From Rhodococcus jostii RHA1 (GTDB taxonomy: Bacteria; Actinomycetota; Actinomycetes; Mycobacteriales; Mycobacteriaceae), in NCBI RefSeq assembly GCF_000014565.1, contig NC_008268.1, forward strand, positions 1,253,001 through 1,317,000: a stretch of 64,000 nucleotides of DNA. Direction: 5' to 3'. This document shows positions 34,662 through 44,118 of this stretch, in pieces. The position numbers and the translations under genes are program-made. A model generated the notes under the pieces. The model saw only the letters and a list, made by a program, of their open reading frames with translations. It searched no databases and was not told the origin of the DNA. How positions within the stretch are numbered: position 1 is the first letter of the stretch; every line of letters starts with the position of its first letter.

Positions 34662-36722
34662 ATGCCACTCGCACCGCGCCTCGAGCAGACGCCGTCGTCC
34701 CGCCCCCGACAGCCCCGTGCTCGGCGGTTCGCCGCCGTTGGCGCCGTCTCCGCACTCCTGACTCTCGTGGCGATCCTGTTCTCTCCCGCGATCGCCTCGG
34801 CGGACGCACCGTTCCGTCTTCCCGGCCAGATCACGGACACCGTCGGTGTGCTCGACGCCGACCAGCAGAGCGACGTCCAGGCCGCGATCGACCAGCTGTA
34901 CGACGAGCACAAGGTGCGGTTGTGGGTGGTGTACGTGCCCGACTTCAACGGGCTCGGCGCCGGTCCGTGGGCGGATCAGACGGCGCAGGCGTCCTCGCTC
35001 GGCGACCGCGACGCCCTGCTCGCGGTCGCGACGGTCGACCGCGAGTACGCCCTCATCGCGCCGGACGGACTGTCGGAGATCACCAGCGACGAGGCCGAGT
35101 CGATCCGGGTGGATGCGGTGGAACCCGCCCTGCGCGAGGAGGATTGGGCCGGAGGCGCGATCGCCGCAGCGGGCGGCCTGGGCGACGCGATGAGTCCGGG
35201 CGAAGGAATGTCGGTGCGCACACTGCTGATCGGCGGCGGTGTGGTCGTCGTGGGCGCGGGTGGCGTGGTGCTGTATTCGCGGAAGAAGAAGCACGACCGC
35301 ATCCGGGCCGGCGTCGAGGCGGCGCGCAGCATCAGCCCCGAGGACACCGCCGCGCTGACGGCGCTGCCGCTGCCGACGCTGGACGAGCGCGCCAAGGAGG
35401 TGCTCGTCGAGACCGACGACGCGCTGCGTACGAGTCAGGAGGAACTCGACCTGGCCCGCGGGGAATTCGGCGAGCAGGCCACGGCATCGTTCACGGCGGC
35501 GTTCGACACGGCGAAGGCGACACTCGCGGCCGCGTTCACCGTCCGCCAGCGACTCGACGACGCGATCCCCGAGACCCCACAGCAGCAACGGGAGATGCTC
35601 ATCGACATCATCACCTCGTGCGGGCGCGCCGACCGCGAACTCAACGAGCGGGTTCAGGAGTTCGACGGACTCCGGGACCTGCTGATCAACGCCCCCGACC
35701 GACTCGACGCGCTCACCCGGGACATGGTCGCACTGACTGTGCGCATCCCCGATTCCACGCAGACGCTCGCCACCCTGCAGACCGAATTCCCGGCCGCCGC
35801 ACTCGCTTCCGTCGCCCACAACGTGACGATGGCGGAGGAGCGGCTCGCGTTCGCGGAACGGGCCGTGGCCGACGGCAGGGACGCGATCGCCCTGCCGCCC
35901 GGAAAACAGGGACCGGCGGTGTCGGCGATCCGCGGAGCCGAGGGCGCCCTCGAACAGGCCCGGACGCTACTCGACGCCGTCGACCACGCCGCGGAGGACA
36001 TCCGGCACGCCATCGCGACGCTGCCGGCCGCGATCACCGACGTGGAGGCCGGGATCGCGGCCTCAGCCCAGTTCACCGAGCAGGGTGGAGACCGGCTCGC
36101 GTCGGCCCGCGCCGCGGCCGAGGCAGCGCTGGCGGCGGCCCGCACTGCCGCGGACACCGACCCGCTCGGCAGCTTCACCCAGATCGTCAAGGCAGACGCG
36201 GAACTCGACGCCGTCCTCGCCGAGGCGCAGGAATCCCGGCAGCAGGCCGAGCGCGCGCAGCAGCGTCTCGAGCAGGACCTCGTGGCCGCGCAGTCGCAGG
36301 TCACGGCGGCGTCGGACTTCATCGGCACCCGACGCGGCGCGGTGGGAGCGGACGCCCGGACCCGCCTGACCGAGGCGCAGCGGCACCTGGCGGGCGCGCA
36401 GCAACTCCGCGCCACCGACGCCTCCCGCGCGCTTCAGCACGCCCAGGCCGCGGCCGGCCTGGCGGCCGACGCACTGCGCCTGGCGCAGAACGACGTGAGC
36501 CGCTGGGAGTCCCGCCAGCTCCCCGGGCCCGGAAGCGGTGGCGGGAACGCCACCGGTGCGATCCTCGGCGGCATCCTGATCGACAGCATCCTGCGCGGCG
36601 GATTCAGCGGCGGCGGCAACTGGGGAAGCCGCGGCTCCGGCGGCGGCGGCCGCAGCAGCGGCCCGCGGTCCTTCGGCGGGCCGAGCAGCTCCGGCCGGAT
36701 CAGTGGGGGCGGCCGATTCTGA
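34662..36722 (+). CDS. TPM-domain membrane protein with coiled coil and Gly-rich tail
   Basis: Encodes 686 residues, the Rv2345 counterpart. Signal peptide or anchor to residue 48 (ASADAPF), TPM domain 50-180 (DTVGVLDADQQSDVQAAIDQL opening), a transmembrane helix about 183-206 (TLLIGGGVVVVGAGGVVLY), a 400-residue Ala/Glu/Gln-rich coiled coil, then a Gly/Ser tail ending SSGRISGGGRF. TPM proteins include photosystem repair phosphatases, but the role here is unknown. TAGATT (34649-34654) seven bases before the ATG suggests leaderless transcription. Its stop overlaps the next gene. Confidence 0.88.
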   Translation: MPLAPRLEQTPSSRPRQPRARRFAAVGAVSALLTLVAILFSPAIASADAPFRLPGQITDTVGVLDADQQSDVQAAIDQLYDEHKVRLWVVYVPDFNGLGAGPWADQTAQASSLGDRDALLAVATVDREYALIAPDGLSEITSDEAESIRVDAVEPALREEDWAGGAIAAAGGLGDAMSPGEGMSVRTLLIGGGVVVVGAGGVVLYSRKKKHDRIRAGVEAARSISPEDTAALTALPLPTLDERAKEVLVETDDALRTSQEELDLARGEFGEQATASFTAAFDTAKATLAAAFTVRQRLDDAIPETPQQQREMLIDIITSCGRADRELNERVQEFDGLRDLLINAPDRLDALTRDMVALTVRIPDSTQTLATLQTEFPAAALASVAHNVTMAEERLAFAERAVADGRDAIALPPGKQGPAVSAIRGAEGALEQARTLLDAVDHAAEDIRHAIATLPAAITDVEAGIAASAQFTEQGGDRLASARAAAEAALAAARTAADTDPLGSFTQIVKADAELDAVLAEAQESRQQAERAQQRLEQDLVAAQSQVTAASDFIGTRRGAVGADARTRLTEAQRHLAGAQQLRATDASRALQHAQAAAGLAADALRLAQNDVSRWESRQLPGPGSGGGNATGAILGGILIDSILRGGFSGGGNWGSRGSGGGGRSSGPRSFGGPSSSGRISGGGRF

Positions 36723-37558
36723 CGTCCTCCCGAGTCTTCGTCGCACTCGCCTGCGTCGCGGCCACCGCCTGCGGCGGCCTGTCGGGCTGCGCGGGCGGGG
36801 ATCCGACCGAGGACGACGCGATCCCGCTGTCGGCGGAGGCGTATCGCAGCCGGGAGGACGACGCGGCGGGTGGGCGGATTCACGTGCGGATAGCGAACAC
36901 CGGCGATGTGCCCGTCGACGTGACATCCGTGGCGTTGGACAGTCCCGGCTTCGAGGCGGCACCCGAGACCCGGCGCGTGGTCGAACTCGGTCCCGGCAAC
37001 CGGATCGATGTCGAGGCCGAATACGGCCCGGTGCGCTGCGACACACCCCCGGAGCCGGCGTACACCCTGATCGGGGTCGCCGATCCGAGCGGCTCGCCCG
37101 TGCGGGTGCCGCTCGCTGCCCCGTACGACGTCCTCGGCCGTATCCACGACAGTGACTGCGCCGCAGAGGATCTGGCGCGGGCCGTACCGGTGACACTGAT
37201 CCCGGCGGCGGCTCCGCCCGAGCCGGCAGCACCCCTGCCCGCCCAGCTCGTCGTGAGCCGGGGAACGGCGTCGGGTGACATCCGGTTGGACGAGATCGGC
37301 GGCAGCGTCCTGTATGCGCTGCACGGCGCACTGCCCGCCACCATGCGGGCGGGCGAGGACCGGCTGAGCGTCGACATCACCATCGACGCGGCGCGCTGCG
37401 ACCCCCATGCCCTCGCGGAGGCGAAGAAGCCCTTCGTCTTTCCGCTGTGGATCGCCGTCGGCTCCTCGGCACCGGAATACTCGCGCATCCCGGTGTCCGA
37501 GGAGAACCGGCGAATCCTGACGAACTATCTGACCGTCACCTGCGACGCGCGCAGGTGA
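36719..37558 (+). CDS. Putative lipoprotein with a non-standard start codon
   Basis: Encodes about 279 residues. The frame has a signal peptide (VFVALACVAATACG) and lipobox LSGC, then a secreted domain with four cysteines (RCDTPP, SDCAAED, RCDPHA, VTCDAR). No ATG, GTG or TTG lies between the end of the TPM gene and the lipobox; the next in-frame standard start (GTG near 36932) is past it. CTG at 36719, overlapping the TPM stop as CTGA, or ATT at 36716, would keep the signal. GGGGGCGG upstream could serve as ribosome binding site. No family recognised. It converges on glyS 7 bases on. Confidence 0.65.
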   Translation: MTSSRVFVALACVAATACGGLSGCAGGDPTEDDAIPLSAEAYRSREDDAAGGRIHVRIANTGDVPVDVTSVALDSPGFEAAPETRRVVELGPGNRIDVEAEYGPVRCDTPPEPAYTLIGVADPSGSPVRVPLAAPYDVLGRIHDSDCAAEDLARAVPVTLIPAAAPPEPAAPLPAQLVVSRGTASGDIRLDEIGGSVLYALHGALPATMRAGEDRLSVDITIDAARCDPHALAEAKKPFVFPLWIAVGSSAPEYSRIPVSEENRRILTNYLTVTCDARR

Positions 37559-37565
37559 CGGCGGA

Positions 37566-38972
37566 TCAGGAACCGATGAGGCGCTGCGCCAGGTAGCCCT
37601 CGACCTGGTCGAGCGCGACCCGCTCCTGGGCCATGGAGTCACGCTCACGGACGGTCACGGCGTGGTCCTCGAGCGTGTCGAAGTCCACGGTGATGCAGAA
37701 CGGTGTGCCGATCTCGTCCTGACGGCGGTAGCGGCGGCCGATCGCGCCGGCGTCGTCGAACTCGACGTTCCAGTGCTGGCGGAGCGTCGCGGCGAGATCC
37801 TTGGCCTTCGGCGTCAGGTCCGCGTTGCGCGACAGCGGCAGCACCGCAGCCTTCACCGGGGCGAGACGACGGTCCAGACGCAGCACGGTGCGCTTGTCGA
37901 CGCCGCCCTTCGCGTTCGGCGCCTCGTCCTCGGTGTACGCGTCGACGAGGAACGCCATCAGCGAACGCGTGAGACCGGCTGCCGGCTCGATGACGTACGG
38001 CGTGTAGCGCTCACCGGTGGCCTGGTCGTAATAGTTGAGGTCGGTGCCCGAATGCTTCGAGTGGGTCGACAGGTCGAAGTCGGTGCGGTTGGCCACACCC
38101 TCGAGCTCGCCCCACTCACTGCCCTGGAAGTGGAAGCGGTACTCGATGTCGACGGTGCGCTTGGAGTAGTGCGACAGCTTGTCCTGTGCGTGCTCGTACA
38201 GGCGCAGGTTGTCCTTGTTGATGCCGAGCCCGGTGTACCAGTCCATGCGGTAGTCGATCCAGTACTGGTGCCACTCTTCGTCCTCGCCGGGCTTGACGAA
38301 GAACTCCATCTCCATCTGCTCGAACTCGCGGGTGCGGAAGATGAAGTTTCCGGGCGTGATCTCGTTGCGGAAGCTCTTGCCGATCTGGCCGATGCCGAAC
38401 GGGGGCTTCTTGCGCGACGTGGTGAGCACGTTCGCGAAGTTCACGAAGATGCCCTGCGCGGTCTCCGGGCGGAGGTAGTGCATGCCCTCTTCGCTCTCGA
38501 CCGGGCCGAGGTACGTCTTCAGCATCATGTTGAAGTCGCGGGGCTCGGTCCACTGACCGACCGTGCCGCAGTCGGGGCAGGCCACGACGTCCATCGGGAC
38601 GTCGTCCGGGTTGTCGAGGCCCTTCTTCTCCGCGTACGCCTCCTGCAGGTGGTCCTGACGGTGGCGCTTGTGACAGTTGAGGCACTCGACCAGCGGGTCG
38701 TTGAACACGCCGACGTGACCGGACGCCACCCACACCTCGCGGGGCAGGATGACCGAGGAGTCGAGGCCGACGACGTCCTCACGGCTGGTGACCATGTTGC
38801 GCCACCACTGCTTCTTGATGTTCTCCTTGAGCTCGACGCCCAAGGGGCCGTAGTCCCAGGCCGACTTCGTGCCTCCGTAGATCTCACCGCACGGGTAGAC
38901 CAGGCCACGACGCTTGGCGAGATTGACGACGGTTTCGACTTTGGACTTCGGTGCCACTCGGGTGCTCTCCAT
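37566..38972 (-). CDS. glyS: Glycyl-tRNA synthetase, dimeric type
   Basis: Encodes 468 residues of the alpha2 class II enzyme that charges tRNA-Gly. [25 protein letters not shown], the class II motif 2 ([21 protein letters not shown]) and motif 3 ([14 protein letters not shown]), in pieces, are clear. Two CxxC pairs (CLNCHK and CPDCGT) form an inserted zinc ribbon. I prefer ATG 38972 (MESTRVAP), which aligns with the mycobacterial start, over ATG 38996. It is divergent from the zinc regulators smtB-zur. Confidence 0.95.
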   Translation of the reverse strand: MESTRVAPKSKVETVVNLAKRRGLVYPCGEIYGGTKSAWDYGPLGVELKENIKKQWWRNMVTSREDVVGLDSSVILPREVWVASGHVGVFNDPLVECLNCHKRHRQDHLQEAYAEKKGLDNPDDVPMDVVACPDCGTVGQWTEPRDFNMMLKTYLGPVESEEGMHYLRPETAQGIFVNFANVLTTSRKKPPFGIGQIGKSFRNEITPGNFIFRTREFEQMEMEFFVKPGEDEEWHQYWIDYRMDWYTGLGINKDNLRLYEHAQDKLSHYSKRTVDIEYRFHFQGSEWGELEGVANRTDFDLSTHSKHSGTDLNYYDQATGERYTPYVIEPAAGLTRSLMAFLVDAYTEDEAPNAKGGVDKRTVLRLDRRLAPVKAAVLPLSRNADLTPKAKDLAATLRQHWNVEFDDAGAIGRRYRRQDEIGTPFCITVDFDTLEDHAVTVRERDSMAQERVALDQVEGYLAQRLIGS

Positions 38973-39052
38973 CTGGGTAATAGATGCATGGTTCACGTGC
39001 GCTTTTCGGAGCCCAGCCTATCTGCCCGACCGCGGTCGGTTCACCCACCCGG

Positions 39053-39093
39053 TTGACATGCGTATTCGTGCATATCAAAATGGAATCGATTTG
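39053..39093 (+). promoter_or_regulatory. Promoter and candidate zinc-responsive operator of smtB-zur
   Basis: TTGACA (39053-39058) and CAAAAT (39076-39081) are spaced by 17 bp. The spacer holds ATGCG-TATTC-GTGCAT, a partial dyad of the ArsR/SmtB sort, and CAAAATGGAATCGATTTG (39076-39093) is an AT-rich imperfect palindrome like actinobacterial Zur boxes. Either regulator could bind here; the assignment is by resemblance and location. Confidence 0.5.
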
Positions 39094-39178
39094 CAATAAG
39101 GTGAGGGTGATCCTCCCGGGCCGACGGCCTCGCGGCCACGGTCCCGTCCATTGTCCGGCACACCGAAGGAGATCACTG

Positions 39179-39523
39179 GTGAGCGTCATCGATCCCGGGG
39201 ATCTGCATCCGTTCGAGGCGGCGGCGCCCGCTCCCGTGCCGTCGAAGGAGACCCTTGCGGCGGCCGGCGACATCCTGCGCGCCCTCGCCGCCCCCGTCCG
39301 GATCGCGATCGTCCTCCAGCTCCGCGAATCGGAACGGTGCGTGCACGAACTCGTCGGGGCACTCGGAGTCACCCAGCCACTGATCAGCCAGCATCTTCGC
39401 GTGCTCAAGGCCGCGGGCGTCGTCCGCGGCGAACGCACGGGACGTGAGGTCCTCTACCGCCTGGTGGACGACCACCTCGCCCACATCGTCGTGGACGCCG
39501 TCGCGCACGCCGAGGAAGGATAG
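39179..39523 (+). CDS. smtB: ArsR/SmtB-family zinc-sensing repressor
   Basis: Encodes 114 residues. The winged helix is at 35-95 (RCVHELVGALGVTQPLISQHLRVL). The last helix has D97-x-H99-x10-H110-x2-E113, exactly the alpha5 zinc site of SmtB-type sensors; Cys54 in the CVHEL segment also recalls metal sites of the family. It corresponds to Rv2358, which with the downstream FurB/Zur (Rv2359) responds to zinc. Start GTG 39179. zur follows after 5 bases, with GAGGAAGG inside the end of this gene as its ribosome binding site. Confidence 0.92.
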   Translation: MSVIDPGDLHPFEAAAPAPVPSKETLAAAGDILRALAAPVRIAIVLQLRESERCVHELVGALGVTQPLISQHLRVLKAAGVVRGERTGREVLYRLVDDHLAHIVVDAVAHAEEG

Positions 39524-39528
39524 AAGCC

Positions 39529-39954
39529 TTGACCCAGAACACCGGCCAGCGCAAGCCCGTCGTCGTGGGAGTACGCGCCACCAAGCAGCGCAGCGCCATC
39601 TCCGCGCTCCTCGACGACATCGAGGAGTTCCGGTCGGCGCAGGAACTGCACGACGAACTCCGCAAGCGCGGCGAGGGCATCGGGTTGACCACCGTCTACC
39701 GCACCCTGCAGACGCTCGCCGACGCCGGAACGGTCGACGTCCTGCGTACCGACACCGGTGAATCCGTGTACCGGCGCTGCTCGTCCGGACATCACCATCA
39801 CCTCGTCTGCCGCACCTGCGGCTACACCGTCGAGGTCGAGGGGCCCACCGTCGAGCAGTGGTCGCAGTCGATCGCCGACGCCCACGGCTTCTCCGACGTC
39901 AGCCACACCATCGAGATCTTCGGCCTCTGCAAGGACTGCAGCGCGACGCAGTGA
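39529..39954 (+). CDS. zur: Zinc uptake regulator, Fur family (FurB/Zur)
   Basis: Encodes 141 residues. The N-terminal winged helix (GLTTVYRTLQTLADAGTVDVL) is followed by the metal-binding, dimerising half. C94/C97 and C134/C137 make the structural zinc site, and the H88-H91 run is part of the regulatory site. It represses zinc uptake and alternative ribosomal genes when zinc is plentiful. The start is TTG 39529. It is co-transcribed with smtB and converges on the next gene with only 3 bases between stops. Confidence 0.93.
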   Translation: MTQNTGQRKPVVVGVRATKQRSAISALLDDIEEFRSAQELHDELRKRGEGIGLTTVYRTLQTLADAGTVDVLRTDTGESVYRRCSSGHHHHLVCRTCGYTVEVEGPTVEQWSQSIADAHGFSDVSHTIEIFGLCKDCSATQ

Positions 39955-39957
39955 GCG

Positions 39958-40359
39958 TCAGGGGATCAGCCCCTGACGGGCGGTATCGGCCCCGCTCAAC
40001 ACGAGAAGCAGCATCGTGGTCAGCGCCTCGTCTTCGAGCCCGGCGGCCGGGAACGTGTAGCGCAGGATGACGTCCGCGAGCCGGCCGTGGCCGAACACCG
40101 CGATCGAACCGAACTGCAGTGCGCCGTTCCGCTCCGCGACCCTCTTGTGCAGCGACGCGCTGACCGGACGATCCCAGGCCAGCACGCACGTCATCGACAG
40201 CACATCGAGGCCCTCGGTGAGGGTCATCGCACTGATCGAGCACAGCGCTCCGGCGTACTCGAAACTCAGCGAGCCGTCCTCCGCCCGGGTGACGGTGGCG
40301 AAGTGTTCGAGCGCGTCCGCCGCCCGCTCGAGCAGTGCGGGCGCCCCGTCGACGGTCAT
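39958..40359 (-). CDS. Conserved hypothetical protein (Rv2360c type)
   Basis: Encodes 133 residues, mixed alpha/beta ([33 protein letters not shown], in pieces). The pattern recalls the YbjN/type III chaperone-like fold, though I am not certain of the family. Its ATG overlaps the uppS stop by 4 bases (ATGA), so it is translated with uppS. The Rv2360c position is the same in mycobacteria. Function unknown. Confidence 0.78.
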   Translation of the reverse strand: MTVDGAPALLERAADALEHFATVTRAEDGSLSFEYAGALCSISAMTLTEGLDVLSMTCVLAWDRPVSASLHKRVAERNGALQFGSIAVFGHGRLADVILRYTFPAAGLEDEALTTMLLLVLSGADTARQGLIP

Positions 40360-41174
40360 TTCACCCCACCGAACCGACGGTCACGCGATGCGTACTCCAC
40401 GCATGCCGCCCACAGGTCCCGGCGGTCGAAATCGGGAAACAACTTCTCCTGATACACCATCTCGGCGTAGGCCGACTGCCAGATCAGGAAGTTGGACGTG
40501 CGCTGCTCGCCGGACGGCCGGAGGAACAGGTCGACGTCCGGCATGTCCGGCTCGTCGAGATACCGGGCCACGGTCGCCTCGGTGATCTTCTCCGGGTCGA
40601 GTTGCCCCGCCGCGACCCGCCTGCCGATCTCCTTCGCCGCGTCGGCGATCTCCGCGCGCCCGCCGTAGTTGACGCACATGGTCAGGTTCATGACCGTGTT
40701 GTGCTTCGTCAGCTCCTCGGCGATCTCGAGTTCCTTGATGACGCTGCGCCACAGCTTGGGCCGGCGACCCGCCCACCGCACGCGCACCCCCATCTCGTGC
40801 ATCTCGTCGCGGCGACGCCGGATCACGTCGCGGTTGAAGCCCATCAGGAAGCGGACTTCCTCGGGGCTGCGTTTCCAGTTCTCGGTGGAGAACGCGTAGG
40901 CCGACAACCATTCGACGCCCATCTCGATGCACCCGCAGACGGCGTCCATCAACACGGCCTCGCCGCGTTCGTGGCCCGCGGTCCGGGGCAGTCCCCGCTC
41001 CTGCGCCCAGCGGCCGTTGCCGTCCATCACCAGCGCGATGTGCCGGGGCACGAGTTCGGGTTGCAGGCCCGGCGGGCGGGCGCCCGAGGGGTGCTGGTCC
41101 GGCGGCCGGATCTGGCGCTCGGACCCGGAATTATGCGGGGCTCGAGGTTCGCGTCGTCGAATCACGGTCCCCAT
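40356..41174 (-). CDS. uppS: Long-chain (decaprenyl) diphosphate synthase, cis type
   Basis: Encodes 272 residues. [16 protein letters not shown] with the catalytic Asp51, [11 protein letters not shown], and [22 protein letters not shown] are the cis-prenyltransferase motifs. The product is the C50 (or C55) polyprenyl phosphate carrier for peptidoglycan and arabinogalactan; the mycobacterial counterpart Rv2361c makes decaprenyl diphosphate. The first 44 bases overlap the end of recO. Confidence 0.94.
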   Translation of the reverse strand: MGTVIRRREPRAPHNSGSERQIRPPDQHPSGARPPGLQPELVPRHIALVMDGNGRWAQERGLPRTAGHERGEAVLMDAVCGCIEMGVEWLSAYAFSTENWKRSPEEVRFLMGFNRDVIRRRRDEMHEMGVRVRWAGRRPKLWRSVIKELEIAEELTKHNTVMNLTMCVNYGGRAEIADAAKEIGRRVAAGQLDPEKITEATVARYLDEPDMPDVDLFLRPSGEQRTSNFLIWQSAYAEMVYQEKLFPDFDRRDLWAACVEYASRDRRFGGVK

Positions 41175-41946
41175 CCTGCCTGACCGAATCCTCCACCCTT
41201 ACCGCCGCATGCGGTCGTGCGCGTTCGATCAGCGGGAGGGTGCGGAGTTGCCGTTCGAGGTGCCATTGCAGGTGCGCCGCGACGAGACCGCTGGCCTGCC
41301 CCCGCAACGACTCGGGCACGTCCTCCGTGCTCGCCCAGTCGCCGCGGATCAGCGCATCCATCAGGTCGAGGACACCCGGTGACGGCGTGGCGGCGCCCGG
41401 CGGCCGGCAATGGACGCACACCGCTCCCCCGGCGGCCACGTGGAATGCCCGGTGCGGTCCGGGGGCGCTGCACCGCGCGCAGTCGTCGAGGGCGGGAGCC
41501 CATCCCGCAAAACCCATGGCCCGCAACAGGAAGGCGTCGAGGATCAGCTCGCACGGGCGGTTGTGCTCGGCGACGGCCCGCAGCGCACCTACCGTCAGGC
41601 GATGCAGTTGCGGCGCCGGGGCCCGTTCCTCACCGGCGAGCCGCTCGGCGGTCTCGAGGATCGCGCACGCCGTGGTGTACCGGGAGTAGTCGTCGACGAT
41701 GTCGGTCGCGAATGCGTCGACCGTCTGGACCTGGGTGACGATGTCGAGGTTGCGGCCGGGGTAGAGCTGCACGTCGATGTGCGCGAACGGCTCGAGCCGG
41801 GCGCCGAACTTGGACTTCGTGCGGCGCACCCCCTTGGCGACCGCGCGCACCAGACCGTGCTGCCGGGTGAGGAGTGTGACGATACGGTCGGCCTCGCCCA
41901 GCTTGTGCTGGCGCAGGACCACCGCATTGTCTCGATACAACCTCAC
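41131..41946 (-). CDS. recO: DNA repair protein RecO
   Basis: Encodes 271 residues. An N-terminal OB fold ([31 protein letters not shown]) precedes a helical domain with a zinc knuckle C156-x2-C159 and C177-x2-C180. RecO loads RecA on SSB-coated DNA with RecR. GTG 41944-41946 is the start. The Ser/Thr/Arg-rich tail is translated from the region that also encodes the uppS start. Order recO-uppS is as in mycobacteria. Confidence 0.93.
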   Translation of the reverse strand: MRLYRDNAVVLRQHKLGEADRIVTLLTRQHGLVRAVAKGVRRTKSKFGARLEPFAHIDVQLYPGRNLDIVTQVQTVDAFATDIVDDYSRYTTACAILETAERLAGEERAPAPQLHRLTVGALRAVAEHNRPCELILDAFLLRAMGFAGWAPALDDCARCSAPGPHRAFHVAAGGAVCVHCRPPGAATPSPGVLDLMDALIRGDWASTEDVPESLRGQASGLVAAHLQWHLERQLRTLPLIERARPHAAVRVEDSVRQDGDRDSTTRTSSPA

Positions 41947-42004
41947 CGGTCCAGTCTCCCACGTCGAGGCGACCACATTCCGCAGGCCGAGCCGCGTGCG
42001 ACGG

Positions 42005-42967
42005 TCAGGGCTCGGTGCGCCCGTCGCGCACGGCGTCGACGACGTCGCGGACTCCGTCGACGACGAGTTGCGGCTGCTCGATGTTGATGTTGTGGCCGCT
42101 GTTCGTGTTCGTGACATGTTTGGCACCCGGGACGAGTTGTGCCAGATCCGCCTGCGCCTTCGGCTGCACGGCGTCGAGGGCCGGGCCGTAGCCGGGATCG
42201 ATGTCGGCGGGGAGGCTTCCGTTCGCGACGCCCTCCGCGATCTGCGGCGCCACCGAGCGGTCGGCGGAGAGAACGACGAGCGGCTGGGGCCGGATCGGTT
42301 CGGCGGCGCGGATCTCGTCGAAGCTGCGGACGAAGTCGACGCGCTCGAGGTCCGGGTATTCGTCGAGACTGTCCTGCTGCGGGGTGTTGAGCCGCAGGAA
42401 CTCCTGGAACTGCTCCGGGGGCAGGAGTGTCTGCAACTCCTCCGACTGCGCGTCGATCAGCACCATGCCCGCCACCTCGTCGGGATGGGTGCCGGCGAAG
42501 AGTCTCGCGATCTGACCGCCGTAGGAGTGGGCGGCCAGCACGTAGGGGCCGGGGCCGGCCTCGCCGGTGGCGCCCAGCAGCGACTGGAGGTCGGCGACCG
42601 CGTCCGTGGTGGTGATCGGCTGCGGAACCGGGTCGCTGCGGCTCAATGCGTCGTCGCCCAGCACGACTCCCGGCCGGTCGTACGAGCAGACTCGGGTGAA
42701 CTCGGCGACACCGTCGAAGGCCGAAGTGGCGGCCGGATCGGCCGTCGTCGTCCACTGATCGGCGCCGAACCGGAGACCGGACGCAAACACGACGGTCGGT
42801 GCGCCTGTGCCCGCGCACTCCAGATAGATGTGGCGGTCCCCGCCGATGTCGACGGTGCCCGCGAAATCCTTGCTCGCGCCGTCGCCGTCATCGGCTCCAC
42901 ACGCGGCGACGAGCAACACGACGCCCACTGCCGGGAGCCACCTCGACAACCGTTGCCTGTTCGGCAC
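42005..42967 (-). CDS. Alpha/beta hydrolase lipoprotein
   Basis: Encodes 320 residues. A signal peptide with lipobox LLVAAC (Cys about 23) implies an exported, lipid-anchored enzyme. The hydrolase domain has the nucleophile in AAHSYGGQ (elbow S-Y-G-G, one residue off the usual G-x-S-x-G), an acidic segment VLIDAQSEE and the His in NSGHNINIEQP. Substrate unknown. GTG 42967 is the chosen start. It lies between recO and the DUF1905 gene in the same direction, 58 and 89 bases away. Confidence 0.82.
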   Translation of the reverse strand: MPNRQRLSRWLPAVGVVLLVAACGADDGDGASKDFAGTVDIGGDRHIYLECAGTGAPTVVFASGLRFGADQWTTTADPAATSAFDGVAEFTRVCSYDRPGVVLGDDALSRSDPVPQPITTTDAVADLQSLLGATGEAGPGPYVLAAHSYGGQIARLFAGTHPDEVAGMVLIDAQSEELQTLLPPEQFQEFLRLNTPQQDSLDEYPDLERVDFVRSFDEIRAAEPIRPQPLVVLSADRSVAPQIAEGVANGSLPADIDPGYGPALDAVQPKAQADLAQLVPGAKHVTNTNSGHNINIEQPQLVVDGVRDVVDAVRDGRTEP

Positions 42968-43056
42968 GACACACCTCGGAACCGGTCCGGAAACGCACCG
43001 CGCTCCCGGTGGTTCCATACCCCGGTCAGCTGCGTTCAAACGGCGGCGCCCCCCGG

Positions 43057-43347
43057 TCAGCTCAGCCGCTGGTCGAGATGCACCGACACCTCGACGCCGG
43101 CCGCGTCCTTGCCGATCAGCCTGCACAGTGCGATCTTCAGGGGAAGCCAGTGCGGACCCTCGCCCGAGGGCATCAGGGTGGCATTGAACGGGTGGCCGTC
43201 GATGGTCCCGCCGACCTTCACCGGCCGCCTCGTTCCGAGGAGTTCGGCGGAGTCCGGCACGGTCACGTACGTCGCGAACGCCCCGTCCTTCTGGATCGGC
43301 GCCGTAAAGGTGTGCGCGAGCGATTGCGGGGTCTCCGGTGCGGGCAT
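43057..43347 (-). CDS. DUF1905 domain protein
   Basis: Encodes 96 residues. HTFTAPIQKDGAFATYVTVP, then GTRRPVKVGGTIDGHPFNATLMPSGEG (in pieces), is the compact beta-barrel DUF1905. Function unknown. GGAGGATCC seven bases before ATG 43347 marks the start over the longer frame. It stands 90 bases downstream of kdpE and may be read from its own promoter. Confidence 0.85.
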   Translation of the reverse strand: MPAPETPQSLAHTFTAPIQKDGAFATYVTVPDSAELLGTRRPVKVGGTIDGHPFNATLMPSGEGPHWLPLKIALCRLIGKDAAGVEVSVHLDQRLS

Positions 43348-43437
43348 TCGTGGATCCTCCGGTCGAGTGTGATGCTGCGGTCGAAAGGTAGGACTCCCGG
43401 AGCCGGCCGGAATCATCGGTCGTGAGCGGGATTACCG

Positions 43438-44118
43438 TCACACCTGGAACCGGTAGCCCATCCCGGCCTCGGTGATGAGGTGACGCGGGTGGGACGGGTC
43501 GTCCTCGAGTTTGCGCCTCAGCTGCGCCAGATACACCCGCAGGTAGTGGGTCTCGGTGGCGTACGCCGGACCCCACACCTCCCGCAGCAGTTCCTTCTGC
43601 CCCACCAGCTTGCCCTTGTTGCGCACGAGCATCTCGAGCATCCCCCACTCGGTCGGCGTCAGGTGCACCTCGGCCCCCGCCCGGCGCACCGTCTTCGCCG
43701 CCAGATCGACCGTGAACGAATCCGTTTCCACCACAGGTTCACTCGTGTCGACGGCCGTCGTCGCCCGGCGGGCGGCCGCACGCACCCGCGCCAGGAACTC
43801 GTCCATCCCGAACGGCTTGGTGACGTAGTCGTCGGCGCCGGCGTCGAGGGCCTCCACCTTGTCCGCGGAGTCGGTCCGCGCAGACAACACGATCACCGGT
43901 GCGGGGCACCACCCGCGGAGGCCGGCGAGCACCTCGGTGCCGTCCATGTCGGGTAGCCCGAGGTCGAGCACGATCACGTCCGGTGGTCGCTCGGCCGCGG
44001 CGCGCAGGGCGGCGGCCCCGGACGCGGCCGTCACCACGTCGTATCCGCGCACGCTCAGATTGATCCGCAGCGCGCGGAGAATCTGAGGTTCGTCGTCGAC
44101 GACGAGAACTCTCGTCAT
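43438..44118 (-). CDS. kdpE: Potassium response regulator KdpE
   Basis: Encodes 226 residues. The receiver domain has D8/D9, phospho-acceptor Asp52 (VLDLGLPDMDG), T79 region and the Lys in VTKPFG; the OmpR-type winged helix follows from 130 (LTPTEWGMLEMLVRNKGKLV and THYLRVYLAQLRRKLEDD). It activates kdp transcription when phosphorylated by KdpD. Its ATG overlaps the kdpD stop by 4 bases. OmpR-type factors bind 6-5-6 direct repeats like those at 51430-51478. Confidence 0.95.
   Translation of the reverse strand: MTRVLVVDDEPQILRALRINLSVRGYDVVTAASGAAALRAAAERPPDVIVLDLGLPDMDGTEVLAGLRGWCPAPVIVLSARTDSADKVEALDAGADDYVTKPFGMDEFLARVRAAARRATTAVDTSEPVVETDSFTVDLAAKTVRRAGAEVHLTPTEWGMLEMLVRNKGKLVGQKELLREVWGPAYATETHYLRVYLAQLRRKLEDDPSHPRHLITEAGMGYRFQV

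Noticed and set aside
34593..35819. Long minus-strand frame upstream of the ydcF gene
   Set aside because: It is antisense to the TPM gene. The DUF218 protein needs only 33900-34592, and the residues before VNSAPSRE have no protein-like pattern.
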